From Bin87 sp963665395 (GTDB taxonomy: Bacteria; Chloroflexota; Dehalococcoidia; Lucifugimonadales; UBA3495), in assembly GCA_963665395.2 (NCBI GenBank), contig OY762251.1, positions 1,860,001 to 1,924,000 on the forward strand: a DNA stretch of 64,000 nucleotides, in the 5' to 3' direction. This document shows positions 1-7,942 of this stretch, one piece after another. The position numbers and the translations under genes were made by a program. How positions within the stretch are numbered: the first letter of the stretch is position 1; every line of letters starts with the position of its first letter. A model generated the notes under the pieces. The model ran no database searches. It was not told the origin of the DNA and saw only the letters and a list, made by a program, of their open reading frames with translations.

Positions 1-765
1 GCCGGCTAGGAACTTGCCCCGCTGGAAGTGGAAGGGCTGGACGATGAACTTCTGGACGCCGGTATCACGGAGACTGTCCGCGAAAGCGTAAGGACTACTG
101 ACCAGCAGCAGCGGCGTCATGGTGATGCAGGTATCCACCCCGGCGGCCTGGACCTCGCCGATGGCCCGCAGCCGTACCGAGTTGGAAGGGCAGAACGGCT
201 CAAAGGTGCGGCGGATGTCCTCGTCGTCGGTGGTGACTGTCATGTTGACCTGAACGCGCCCGCCGTTGGCCTCAATAGCCTTGAACAGAATGCAATCTCG
301 ACTTACCAATGGACTGCGGGTCTGGACGACCAGCTTGGGCTTTTCCTGCCGTTCCACCATCACCTGCAATATGCCGCGAGTGAGTTCAATCTTGCCCTCG
401 ATAGGCTGGTAAGGGTCGGTAACGCTGCTCATGTAGATGCGCTTGTCATCCAGAGACCGGCGGCGGGGCCGGCGCATCAGCTGAACGGCGTTTTCTTTCA
501 CGTTGACCCAATAACCCCACGAATCCCGCTTTTCAACGTCCCTGCTGAAGAAGGCGGCGTAGCAGTAGGTGCAGCCAAAGGAACAACCGGAGTAGGGGTT
601 CAGGGTGAAGTCATAGGCGTCCATGAACCCGGTGGGCTTGGTCAGCAGTTGGGCCGTAGGAGCGTAAGTGACGGCGGCTTGGCCGATGTGGTCAGGACCG
701 GCAATGGGCGTCGGGTGTTCTGCCCCTGATTGGAGTTCCAGAGGCGTAATGCTCTTACCGACCAT
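1..765 (-). CDS. SPL-family radical SAM protein (partial, C-terminus beyond window)
   Basis: This is a reverse-strand reading frame running off the left edge; 255 codons are visible from ATG 765. A radical SAM cluster motif, CxxxCxxC, is seen at residues 61, 65 and 68 (CSFGCTYCYA), preceded by NPYSG, the arrangement typical of spore-photoproduct-lyase-like (SPL/Rv2578c-type) radical SAM proteins. Such enzymes bind a [4Fe-4S] cluster and cleave S-adenosylmethionine to make a radical; the substrate of this subfamily is unknown. Further family-like segments follow, such as YMSSVTDPYQP and VQTRSPL. A GTG at 798, just after an in-frame stop at 804-802, is an alternative start; neither start has a strong ribosome-binding site. 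The length beyond the edge cannot be judged. Confidence 0.85.
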   Translation of the reverse strand, partial: MVGKSITPLELQSGAEHPTPIAGPDHIGQAAVTYAPTAQLLTKPTGFMDAYDFTLNPYSGCSFGCTYCYAAFFSRDVEKRDSWGYWVNVKENAVQLMRRPRRRSLDDKRIYMSSVTDPYQPIEGKIELTRGILQVMVERQEKPKLVVQTRSPLVSRDCILFKAIEANGGRVQVNMTVTTDDEDIRRTFEPFCPSNSVRLRAIGEVQAAGVDTCITMTPLLLVSSPYAFADSLRDTGVQKFIVQPFHFQRGKFLAG

Positions 766-848
766 GCTGCCCCATTGCTCCCGGCGTAGAGCGTCCACAA
801 GTCAAGGATAGTTATAAGCGCGGCGAATTCGGTTAACGGTTAGGTTTG

Positions 849-1892
849 CTATCCGCTGAGCCAATCCAGGAACCGCCGCCAGAGACTTCGTTTTTGCGGC
901 TCGCCAGCCGGCTGCAATTGTCCAGTGTCCCTCCTCGTCCAGGTCAAAATCGCCGTATCAGAAGGCCGCCAGAATAAATCCCTGGGCCGTGATGACACGC
1001 CTCTTTCGTATGCGATTCTGCTCATGTTGTGAGCGGACGGTTCGGTAGTATCGAAGGGAAATGAAATAGGATACTGTCCACCTACCGGCAAATATATCTC
1101 ACGCGATTGAAACTCGCTGGCGCGATTCGGCCATGCACTGCGTACGATTTCGACGTTAGCGGTGTTATGTTCCGTCCCCCAGCAAGTTGCGAATATCGCC
1201 GTAGGAGTAGCGTTTTTGCGAAAGTGCCCGAAAGCGCGTTGGATTTCATTCTTATTGTTTTGATAAACAGCGTGCATCGCACTCAGCCAGACCTCCGCGT
1301 CCGGGATTTGCCGTACACTGCGATAATTGTCATGGCACTTGTATTCAATCAGCCGGCACGCGCGACTCAAGGCTTCAAGCCGTAGGCCACTGTCAACCGC
1401 TTTACTGAACTCTTGCCATACAGACATTCCCATCTCCTGCATCTGCTTGCTGGTGTCTATTCCGTCTATTATCACCGTGTCGATTTGCTCGCCATTTTCG
1501 ATGGCCTCGGCAACTGCCAGGGCAACGCCGAACTGCATCGCCAGAGCGCCACAGCCGAAATCAATGACGTGCAGTTTTCCGGAATCCGTCAGCAGTAGAT
1601 TGGAGTTCAGCCGATTTTGCGCCATGTCCCCAATCATAGCCCAGGCCAAGCCGATGTGCGACGCCTGGTAGGTGAACAGATATGCAGCAGCAGTTACGTC
1701 GTCAGCATAATCCGGCGGAACCAAATTGCCCAGACTCTCGCGCAGGGCATCGCTTTTCGCCAGAACCGCCTGCTTGCGAGCATCCGGTTCCATCGCGCTG
1801 TAAGGCGGCTTTGCCATGGCCGCGGCCAAAGCATTCAAGCCTGCCCTTGCAATGGCCTTGTCCAAGGCTTCAATCACTGCTGCCCGGTCCAT
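849..1892 (-). CDS. Class I SAM-dependent methyltransferase-like protein, partner of OLD-type nuclease
   Basis: A 347-residue protein with a recognisable SAM-binding motif I (VIDFGCG, residues 109-115) followed by a second strand ending in IDGIDTS (142-148), as in Rossmann-fold methyltransferases. The rest resembles nothing I can name, so the methyl acceptor is unknown; no DPPY/NPPY motif of a DNA adenine methylase is visible. The start at 1892 is preferred because GGAG lies 8 bases upstream; a longer frame from 1985 would overlap the upstream gene by 32 bases and has no such site. It lies 61 bases after the ATPase-TOPRIM gene on the same strand and is probably co-transcribed, suggesting a two-component system. 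The C-terminus is basic and tryptophan-rich. Confidence 0.65.
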   Translation of the reverse strand: MDRAAVIEALDKAIARAGLNALAAAMAKPPYSAMEPDARKQAVLAKSDALRESLGNLVPPDYADDVTAAAYLFTYQASHIGLAWAMIGDMAQNRLNSNLLLTDSGKLHVIDFGCGALAMQFGVALAVAEAIENGEQIDTVIIDGIDTSKQMQEMGMSVWQEFSKAVDSGLRLEALSRACRLIEYKCHDNYRSVRQIPDAEVWLSAMHAVYQNNKNEIQRAFGHFRKNATPTAIFATCWGTEHNTANVEIVRSAWPNRASEFQSREIYLPVGGQYPISFPFDTTEPSAHNMSRIAYERGVSSRPRDLFWRPSDTAILTWTRRDTGQLQPAGEPQKRSLWRRFLDWLSG

Positions 1893-1953
1893 ATTTGGTA
1901 CTCCGTCCGCGCCGCATTTTTGCAGGCATAGTAGTCTATTGCTCTGGCGGCTT

Positions 1954-3513
1954 TCACGGCTGTCGCCAGGCGGCAATTTGCTCACGGAGTTGCGTTAGGA
2001 AAACCGAAACTTCGCCCTTGGGTTGCCGCGCTTCCTGTTGGCCGACCCGGCGGGCAATATCCGGCACGGTCAAGTTGATTTCGTAAGCGAACGCTTCCAC
2101 CGCCGTTTTAGCCGGGTCCTGTTGACGGACGGCGCCATCAACCATTTGCTGGATCGACCTCATACGCTGTTCCAGATCCGGGGCGGCAATGCCCAACAGC
2201 TCGCTGTAATGCGCGCGCCGTTCTGACAGCGCGCGCCAAATCCAGGCCTCCGGCGGGCGTGTTCCCGGCAGGAACAGTGGTGTGACAGCTTGACCGTATT
2301 CTGCGGCGACGCTTTTGAGACGATCTTCCCGGTCTCGGGAGTCTCCGTCCAGAACCAGTATAACGTCACTCAGCTTGCCAATCTGTCCCAAAGTGCGGAT
2401 GTGGGCCGGGAACTCGTCTCTTCCGGTGTCCCGGCCGATGATGAGGTCATCGTGGCGGAAATCGAGTTCTACGTTGAGAACGTCAAGAAAGCCGCGGATT
2501 ACGCCTTCCGCTACTTCGTCCTCGCAGAGGATGGAGAGCCGGTCGCGGGATTGTCCGTAAAGGGCCTTCTGCAAAATGTCGCGGTAAGGGGCAACGAGAC
2601 GAACTTCGGCAGTGGCTTCGTCGCGCTCGAGGAAAAGCCGGGCTTTGGCCGGCACGCTCTCCAATACCACCGGGCTGTGGGTAGTAACGATAATCTGTAG
2701 CCGGTTGCGCAGGGCGATGCGCTGGAACTCCAGCATCGCCTGCTGTTGGGTGTAAGGATGGAGACCAGCCTCTACTTCGTCAATTAGAATTAGCGCGTCG
2801 TGGAGATTGGATATGTCCTTGGATATGCGGAGAATCGCGCGTTCGCCGGCAGACATATGGAATTCGGAATAACGGGCTTCGCTGCCGCCTTCCAGTTCGG
2901 CGAACAACAAATCTTTGGACTGGGCAGTAATCTGGGATAGCCGGCGGTATCGGCGCGGCAGTACGCGATGGGCGAGGAGGAGTAAATCTTCAGTAATACG
3001 TTCAGTTGCAAGTTCTTTCCGCGCCATCTGAAGCAGGCTGCGCACTTCGGAGGGGCTGGCAAGGTTGGCCAGCGTCCGCAGGTAAAGTTGACGTTCCGGC
3101 TGCCGTCCATTCCTACGCCCCATAAAGCTGCTATTCCACCGGCCGCCGCGCTGCAATCTCATTGAATTGCGTTCACCTTTGTCCAGATAGTAAAAGTCGA
3201 TCTGCGTCTTTTCCGGGGCGTCCTGCAATCCGTTTGCGGCGCCTGTAAAATCGGGAAACAGGGTTGACGGGACAAAATCCCGTCGTCCGGCGCCCGGAAC
3301 ACGATAAGCGCAAGCACAGGCGAGCAGAACCGTTGACTTGCCGCATCCGTTGGGGCCGGCCAGTACGCAGACCGGATAATTGAACGGTACTGGCAAGTCG
3401 CTAATGCCACGCAGGTTGCGGATTCGCACCTCAGTCAAGGCGGTGCGATGATGCACGCTCTGGGCATCCAAAGCGTTCCAGACTTCGGATAGCTGTCGGT
3501 CGAGCAGCGTCAT
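1954..3513 (-). CDS. OLD-family ATPase-TOPRIM endonuclease
   Basis: A 519-residue protein with an ABC-type ATPase head: Walker A GPNGCGKST (53-61), signature MSAGE (220-224), Walker B LILIDE (241-246) and H-loop TTHS (277-280). A C-terminal TOPRIM domain follows, with the acidic residues ILCEDE (328-333) and VLDGDSR (387-393). This order is that of OLD (overcoming lysogenization defect) nucleases, which include GajA of Gabija and P2 OLD; the family couples nucleotide binding to DNA cleavage in phage defence. The start is supported by a strong GGAGGAG before ATG 3513. No UvrD-like helicase (GajB) is adjacent; instead a methyltransferase-like gene follows 61 bases downstream. Base composition is visibly less GC-rich than the housekeeping genes, consistent with transfer. 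Confidence 0.88.
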   Translation of the reverse strand: MTLLDRQLSEVWNALDAQSVHHRTALTEVRIRNLRGISDLPVPFNYPVCVLAGPNGCGKSTVLLACACAYRVPGAGRRDFVPSTLFPDFTGAANGLQDAPEKTQIDFYYLDKGERNSMRLQRGGRWNSSFMGRRNGRQPERQLYLRTLANLASPSEVRSLLQMARKELATERITEDLLLLAHRVLPRRYRRLSQITAQSKDLLFAELEGGSEARYSEFHMSAGERAILRISKDISNLHDALILIDEVEAGLHPYTQQQAMLEFQRIALRNRLQIIVTTHSPVVLESVPAKARLFLERDEATAEVRLVAPYRDILQKALYGQSRDRLSILCEDEVAEGVIRGFLDVLNVELDFRHDDLIIGRDTGRDEFPAHIRTLGQIGKLSDVILVLDGDSRDREDRLKSVAAEYGQAVTPLFLPGTRPPEAWIWRALSERRAHYSELLGIAAPDLEQRMRSIQQMVDGAVRQQDPAKTAVEAFAYEINLTVPDIARRVGQQEARQPKGEVSVFLTQLREQIAAWRQP

Positions 3514-3611
3514 AGCGACTTCTCCTCCCCCGTCGTTTATTGCCCTGTTGCCAATACCGACCGGGTTTGCATCATCGGGAAATGATGGCCATTAGCGGTT
3601 AGCGGAGGAGG

Positions 3612-4430
3612 CTATGCCGCCGGCGCAAACCCCGCCACCCGCTCCCCGACCCACGCCTGTACCTTCTCCTCAAACGCCGGTTCCGGCGGTGGCCCGTGGT
3701 AGCGAGTTTCCTGGTTGTACCGCGCCGTGTGATGCAATCGGTCGATGATTGGGCCGAGGTCAACCTCGGGGCCGACTTCGTCCTCCGGCAGCAGGGGCAG
3801 GGGGAATTTGGGGAGGGCTTGCTTCACGCTAAAGGGATAGAGCAAGGCGTCGGGGCGCTGCCAGCCCCGGCAGACCAGGATGCGGTAGTCGCTGGTGGGG
3901 AGCGCAGCTTCCAGCGGCATCGGTTCCCAGCGGCGCAGCAGGTCGATTTCTACCAAGTTGACTCCGTTGCCGATTATCACCTCACGCTTGCGGACGTAGC
4001 GTAGCCGCTCCCGTCCCGGCGCCTTGTTGGTGGGGGACAGAACCTCGATGATGGTTACCAGTTCATGGCCGGGCACGGTTTCCACTCGCAGCCAGTTCAC
4101 CTTGACTTCGCGGGGCATCCGGACTCTTACCGCCCCTTCGGGAATCTCCTCGCCGTCATCCGCCGGCGGAGCCGTCACGGCGGCCGCTGCTTGAGGAGCA
4201 ACCGGCTCACCCGTTATCAAGGCATCGGGCACGATGGCGCGCAAGCCGAGAGACTGACCGAAAGGCTCTTCGATTTCCACACGCCGTTGCAAGGCGATGC
4301 GGTAGTTGTCCGGCAGTTGAGGAACCAGCCGGTCCCTGAGGTTAGAAATCAGCCCGTCGTGAAAGTCCGGCCAGATGTGCCGGTGTTCCAGGTACGGGTT
4401 CATGCCGGGAAACGGGTTGTCGTATTTCAT
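3612..4430 (-). CDS. DUF4058 family protein
   Basis: A 272-residue protein beginning MKYDNPFPGMNPYLE, the opening signature of DUF4058, a family widespread in Cyanobacteria, Planctomycetes and Chloroflexota and of unknown function. Further family hallmarks are the HIWPDFH segment, RVEIEE, an EVLSPTNK-like strand near the middle (EVLSPTNKAPG), and EIDLLRRWE. The ELVTIIEVLSP and LVEIDLLR strands have been read as nuclease-like (PD-(D/E)XK-type), but I cannot show activity. ATG 4430 is preferred to ATG 4436 because GGAG is then 8 bases away. The gene lies about 100 bases from the ATPase gene on the same strand, but membership of that operon is not established. Confidence 0.85.
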   Translation of the reverse strand: MKYDNPFPGMNPYLEHRHIWPDFHDGLISNLRDRLVPQLPDNYRIALQRRVEIEEPFGQSLGLRAIVPDALITGEPVAPQAAAAVTAPPADDGEEIPEGAVRVRMPREVKVNWLRVETVPGHELVTIIEVLSPTNKAPGRERLRYVRKREVIIGNGVNLVEIDLLRRWEPMPLEAALPTSDYRILVCRGWQRPDALLYPFSVKQALPKFPLPLLPEDEVGPEVDLGPIIDRLHHTARYNQETRYHGPPPEPAFEEKVQAWVGERVAGFAPAA

Positions 4431-4515
4431 TACCATCGCTCCGGCGCCGGAGGATGCCGACGTACATCACTACACTACGCGATTGTAGCACGGCGGTCGC
4501 CAGGGCCGGCGCTTC

Positions 4516-4676
4516 CCCTCATGCGTACCCACTTTCCACATCTGTCATTGCGAGAATGCCGCCAGGCATTCGTGGCAATCCCGTTGTGGTACTGACGGCT
4601 GTTCACAACAAGCCCCGGCTCCGCTGACGAGATTGCCGCGCTACGCTCGCAATGACAAAGCGGGTACGCGTGAGGG
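4516..4676. repeat. Dispersed palindromic element, family A, copy 1
   Basis: A 161-base intergenic element with long terminal inverted repeats: it opens CCCTCATGCGTACCCACTTT and closes with the near-perfect complement AAAGCGGGTACGCGTGAGGG. Inside these ends, a second inverted pair TGTCATTGCGAG / CTCGCAATGACA occurs. A second copy lies at 45044-45193. No coding capacity is seen, so it resembles a MITE- or REP-like non-autonomous element. It fills most of the spacer between the divergent DUF4058 and CoA-transferase genes. Confidence 0.8.
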
Positions 4677-4744
4677 CGTTTCTCGCGTTGTGCCCACCCC
4701 GCAATGGGGCTAGAATGGGCAACCGAATTTCATCCGGGGGCTGA

Positions 4745-5944
4745 ATGTTGAGCAGCGGAGCACTGGCCGGCGTCAAGATTATTGACCTGACCCACCACAT
4801 CGCCGGCCCCTACGCCACCAAGCTGTTGGCCGATTTCGGGGCCGACGTGCTGAAGATCGAGCGGCCCGGCGGCGATCCGGGCCGCCGGCTGCCGCCCTTC
4901 TATCACGATGAGCCGGACGCCGAGAAAAGCCTGCCCTTCCTGTATCTCAACACCAACAAGCGCAGCGTCACCCTGAACCTGAAATCGGAAACCGGGCGGG
5001 TCATCCTGCTGGATTTGCTGGCCGACGCCGATGCCCTGGTGGAGAACTTCGCCCCCGGCGTGATGGCGTCCCTGGGGTTGGATGAAGAGACTCTGCGGGG
5101 GCGCAACCCCCGGCTGGTGGTGGCATCGGTGTCCAACTTCGGGCAGACCGGGCCGTGGCGAGACTACCGGGCCACGGACATGGTGGAGTACGCGCTGGGC
5201 GGGCTGATGTACATTTTCGGGGCCTACGACCGGGAGCCGCTGAAACACGCGCTGCACCAGGCCCAGTTCAAGGCCGGCACCAACCTGGCGTCGGCAACGC
5301 TGATGGCGCTGTACCACCAGCGGCTTACCGGCGAGGGGCAGCGGGTAGACGTTTCCATACAGGAAAGTATCGCCTCGGCCCTGCGCGACGTCACCAACAA
5401 CTACACCTACACCGGCGCGGTGCGGCGACGGCAGCCCAACCACACCGGCGACTTGACCCGGCTGCGGGCGGTTTCCGACGGCTACGTGCTGCCCAACCCC
5501 GGCATTGGGGCTTCGTTGAACTGGCAGGTTCTGGTGGACTTTCTGGAAGCGCCGGAGCTGGACGACCCGCGCTTTGACAACGCCTCGGTGCGACTGGAAA
5601 ACGCGGAGGCGTTGGGGGAAATCCTCGATAACATATTCGCCACCAAGCAAAAGCAGGAAATTTTCTATGCGGCCCACCGGCAGCGCTTCATCTATGGAGT
5701 AATCGATTCGCCGGAGGAAACAGTGGACAACCCGCAGATACAGGCGCGAGGTTACTACGTGCCGCTGGAGCATCCTGACTTGGGAGAAATCACCTTCCCC
5801 GGCGCGCCGTTCCTGATGTCGGATTCGCCGTGGCAGGTCAACGCCGCCGCACCCCGGCTGGGCGAACACAACGCGGCGGCGCTGGGCGAACGGGGGTACT
5901 CAGCGCAGGACCTGGCGTACCTGCGGGCATCGGAGGTTATCTGA
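4745..5944 (+). CDS. CaiB/BaiF class III CoA-transferase, subunit lacking the catalytic Asp
   Basis: A 399-residue class III CoA-transferase (CaiB/BaiF). It starts with GVKIIDLTHHIAGPYAT..LADFGADVLKIE and has the family block NTNKRSVTLNL near residue 70. In this family the acyl-CoA carrier is an Asp located four residues before the conserved Gly of a D-x-x-A-G segment. Here the corresponding segment reads QFKAG (174-178), so that position is Gln. The next gene, only one base away, keeps the Asp. The two are therefore likely subunits of a heteromeric transferase in which one chain is catalytic, as described for benzylsuccinate CoA-transferase-type pairs. A GGGGG stretch precedes ATG 4745. The acid substrate cannot be deduced. 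Confidence 0.88.
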   Translation: MLSSGALAGVKIIDLTHHIAGPYATKLLADFGADVLKIERPGGDPGRRLPPFYHDEPDAEKSLPFLYLNTNKRSVTLNLKSETGRVILLDLLADADALVENFAPGVMASLGLDEETLRGRNPRLVVASVSNFGQTGPWRDYRATDMVEYALGGLMYIFGAYDREPLKHALHQAQFKAGTNLASATLMALYHQRLTGEGQRVDVSIQESIASALRDVTNNYTYTGAVRRRQPNHTGDLTRLRAVSDGYVLPNPGIGASLNWQVLVDFLEAPELDDPRFDNASVRLENAEALGEILDNIFATKQKQEIFYAAHRQRFIYGVIDSPEETVDNPQIQARGYYVPLEHPDLGEITFPGAPFLMSDSPWQVNAAAPRLGEHNAAALGERGYSAQDLAYLRASEVI

Positions 5945-5945
5945 C

Positions 5946-7298
5946 ATGGCAGGGCCGTTGCAGGGAGTTCGCATCGTTGAGATGGGCCAGCTCATCGCCA
6001 TACCATCGGCGATGAAGTGGATGGCCGATATGGGCGCGCAGGTCATCCGGCTGGAGTCGGTGCAGCGACTGGAAAGCTACCGAACCGACTCGCTGTACCA
6101 CAACGACGTGGATGGCGAATTCTGGAACCGGGGCGCCAACTTCTACGAGCAGAACCGGAACAAGCTGGGCCTCACGCTGGATTTGAGCCGCGACGAAGGA
6201 CGCGAGGTTTTGCGCGACCTCATCGCCATTAGCGACGTGTTCGCCGAGAACTTCACGCCCCGGGTGATACGCAACTTCGGGCTGGAGTACGACGACCTGC
6301 GGAAGATCCGGCCGGACATCATCATGGTGTCGTCCACCGGCTACGGCTTCGACGGCCCCTGGGCCAACTTCGGCGCCACCGGCCCGGCCACTGAAGGAGC
6401 GGCCGGCCTGGCCTATATGACCGGCTATCGGGACAGCGGCCCCGTTATGTCAGAGATACCCTTCACCGACTACACCGCCGGCGAACACACCGTAGCGGCG
6501 GTGATGCTGGCCCTGATGCACCGCCTCAACACCGGACGCGGCCAGTTCATCGACATTTCCCAGACTCAGACGTGCAGCGCGACCATCCCCGAAGCCCTGC
6601 TGGACTGGACGGTGAACGGCCGCGTGCAGGATCGCATCGGCAACGAGGATCCCGCAATGTCTCCCCACGGCTGCTACCCCTGCGCCGGCGACGACCGCTG
6701 GATCGCCATCGCGGTGGACAGCGATGATGCGTGGCTGGCGTTGTGCCGAGTGATGGGCCGGGCCGACTGGGCGGCGGACGGCCGGTACGCCACCGCGCTG
6801 GGTCGCATCCGCCACCGCGCCGAGTTGGACAAGATGCTGGCCTTCGAGACCCGCAACCACGACAACCACGAGCTGATGGCACGGTTACAGGCCGAGGGCG
6901 TGGCTGCCGGCGCGGTAATGGACAGCGAAGACCTGCTGTTCAACGAACACCTGAAGGAGCGATGCTTCTACGAAGTGGTGGAGCATCACCCGGATACCGG
7001 AATGCCGCCGCTGCCCTACGCCGGCCGCCCCTGGAAGCTGTCCGGCACGCCGGCGGTTCCGCCCCAGCCGGCGCCCATCATGGGCCAGCACAACCGCGAG
7101 TTGCTGGCGGAACTACTGGGCAAGACCGATGATGAGATCGCTGGGCTGGAAGAGGCGCAAATCATCGGCTACGCGCCGCTGTCGCCCCGGGGCGTGCGCC
7201 GGCCGTCGCTGGACGAGCAGGTGCGGCAGGGGCGGATGCAGCGGTACGATACGGACTATGCCGAGCGGGTGCGGCAGTGGTTTGGGATTGGGGAGTAG
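5946..7298 (+). CDS. CaiB/BaiF class III CoA-transferase, catalytic subunit
   Basis: A 450-residue class III CoA-transferase, one base downstream of the first and certainly co-transcribed. It keeps the catalytic Asp at residue 175 in TDYTAG, followed by the usual LALMHRLNTGRGQFIDIS block. The N-terminus (GVRIVEMGQLIA..MADMGAQVIRLE) and the SSTGYGFDGPWA stretch are family-typical. The enzyme family moves CoA between a donor thioester and a carboxylic acid by way of aspartyl-CoA and glutamyl/aspartyl anhydride intermediates in the cytoplasm. Together with the acyl-CoA dehydrogenase pair elsewhere in the window it points to catabolism of carboxylic acids, but the substrate is unknown. Confidence 0.9.
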   Translation: MAGPLQGVRIVEMGQLIAIPSAMKWMADMGAQVIRLESVQRLESYRTDSLYHNDVDGEFWNRGANFYEQNRNKLGLTLDLSRDEGREVLRDLIAISDVFAENFTPRVIRNFGLEYDDLRKIRPDIIMVSSTGYGFDGPWANFGATGPATEGAAGLAYMTGYRDSGPVMSEIPFTDYTAGEHTVAAVMLALMHRLNTGRGQFIDISQTQTCSATIPEALLDWTVNGRVQDRIGNEDPAMSPHGCYPCAGDDRWIAIAVDSDDAWLALCRVMGRADWAADGRYATALGRIRHRAELDKMLAFETRNHDNHELMARLQAEGVAAGAVMDSEDLLFNEHLKERCFYEVVEHHPDTGMPPLPYAGRPWKLSGTPAVPPQPAPIMGQHNRELLAELLGKTDDEIAGLEEAQIIGYAPLSPRGVRRPSLDEQVRQGRMQRYDTDYAERVRQWFGIGE

Positions 7299-7338
7299 GC
7301 AGAACGCAGAGCCTGGAATGCGGTAAAGCCTCGACGTG

Positions 7339-7365
7339 TTGGCAGACTGCGCCATCTGCTATACT
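7339..7365 (+). promoter_or_regulatory. Possible sigma-70-type promoter for the small membrane genes
   Basis: TTGGCA at 7339-7344 and TATACT at 7360-7365 are separated by 15 bases, 45 bases upstream of the first small membrane gene. The spacing is on the short side, so this is a suggestion only. Confidence 0.35.
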
Positions 7366-7409
7366 AGTTTCATCGCTGGATGGCGTAACTTGCAAAAGGA
7401 GGCGGCATC

Positions 7410-7622
7410 ATGGCTTGGGACTGGTTTCTTCGTGCGTGCCGGGTTACTTTCTTCTTGTCGGTTGGCGCGCTCAGCGCCGGCTCCGTGCTGGTTCTTGTGG
7501 TCATGTTCGGCGATGCTGCTTGGCTGGGTTCACCTGGAATTGCCGAAGCTGCGGGCAAAGGCTTATTCGGTGGCGGAGCCATCGGAGGCGGAATCTCCGT
7601 GATTTTCCTACGACTCGGTTGA
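7410..7622 (+). CDS. Small membrane protein
   Basis: A 70-residue protein with a hydrophobic span around residues 11-32 (VTFFLSVGALSAGSVLVLVV) and a second glycine-rich apolar stretch near the C-terminus (KGLFGGGAIGGGISVIFL). The function is not recognised. A near-perfect AAAGGAGG lies 10 bases before ATG 7410, which makes the gene credible despite its size, and a possible promoter precedes it. A second small membrane gene follows 30 bases downstream, so the two probably form a transcription unit closed by the hairpin at 7892-7919. It could be a subunit of a small membrane complex or a stress peptide. Confidence 0.6.
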   Translation: MAWDWFLRACRVTFFLSVGALSAGSVLVLVVMFGDAAWLGSPGIAEAAGKGLFGGGAIGGGISVIFLRLG

Positions 7623-7652
7623 AACGGAAAACCTGGCTGAGTAAGGCGCGCA

Positions 7653-7880
7653 ATGAAAAGAACTCTTATTCTGTTAGCGTTAGCTGTTGCGTTCGCACTT
7701 GTTATCACCATCGCTGTTGTATCGGTCCTATTCGCCGTTGGATTGATAACTTACGACGATGATACTGCGTGGCTAGCTTTCCTCAAGAATGTTGGCTACA
7801 GCGTATTTGCAGGCATCGTCGTAGTGCTCATAATTGAACTGTACAAATACATTGAAAAAGTTAAAGACGACACCGAATAG
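7653..7880 (+). CDS. Small two-span membrane protein
   Basis: A 75-residue protein with two predicted membrane segments, residues about 4-30 (very apolar, Ala/Val/Ile) and about 49-66 (YSVFAGIVVVLIIELYKY), joined by an acidic loop (TYDDDTAW) and ending in a charged tail KVKDDTE. The family is not recognised. TAAGG lies before the start, overlapping the end of the upstream frame region. Its position directly downstream of another small membrane gene and directly upstream of a strong hairpin suggests a two-gene operon. Confidence 0.55.
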   Translation: MKRTLILLALAVAFALVITIAVVSVLFAVGLITYDDDTAWLAFLKNVGYSVFAGIVVVLIIELYKYIEKVKDDTE

Positions 7881-7891
7881 CCAGAGAACAA

Positions 7892-7919
7892 CAGGGCCCC
7901 GGAAAATCCTGGGGCCCTG
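7892..7919. terminator. Intrinsic terminator-like hairpin between convergent genes
   Basis: CAGGGCCCC (7892-7900) pairs perfectly with GGGGCCCTG (7911-7919) around a ten-base loop. It sits between the small membrane gene ending at 7880 and leuD ending at 7943 on the other strand, so it could serve both directions. No clear U-tract follows on either side. Confidence 0.65.
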
Positions 7920-7942
7920 CCACGTTGAACAGCGGGGCGGTT

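Noticed and set aside
28..729. Plus-strand 233-codon frame at the left edge
   Set aside because: It is the antisense shadow of the radical SAM gene, whose CxxxCxxC motif is in the minus-strand frame.
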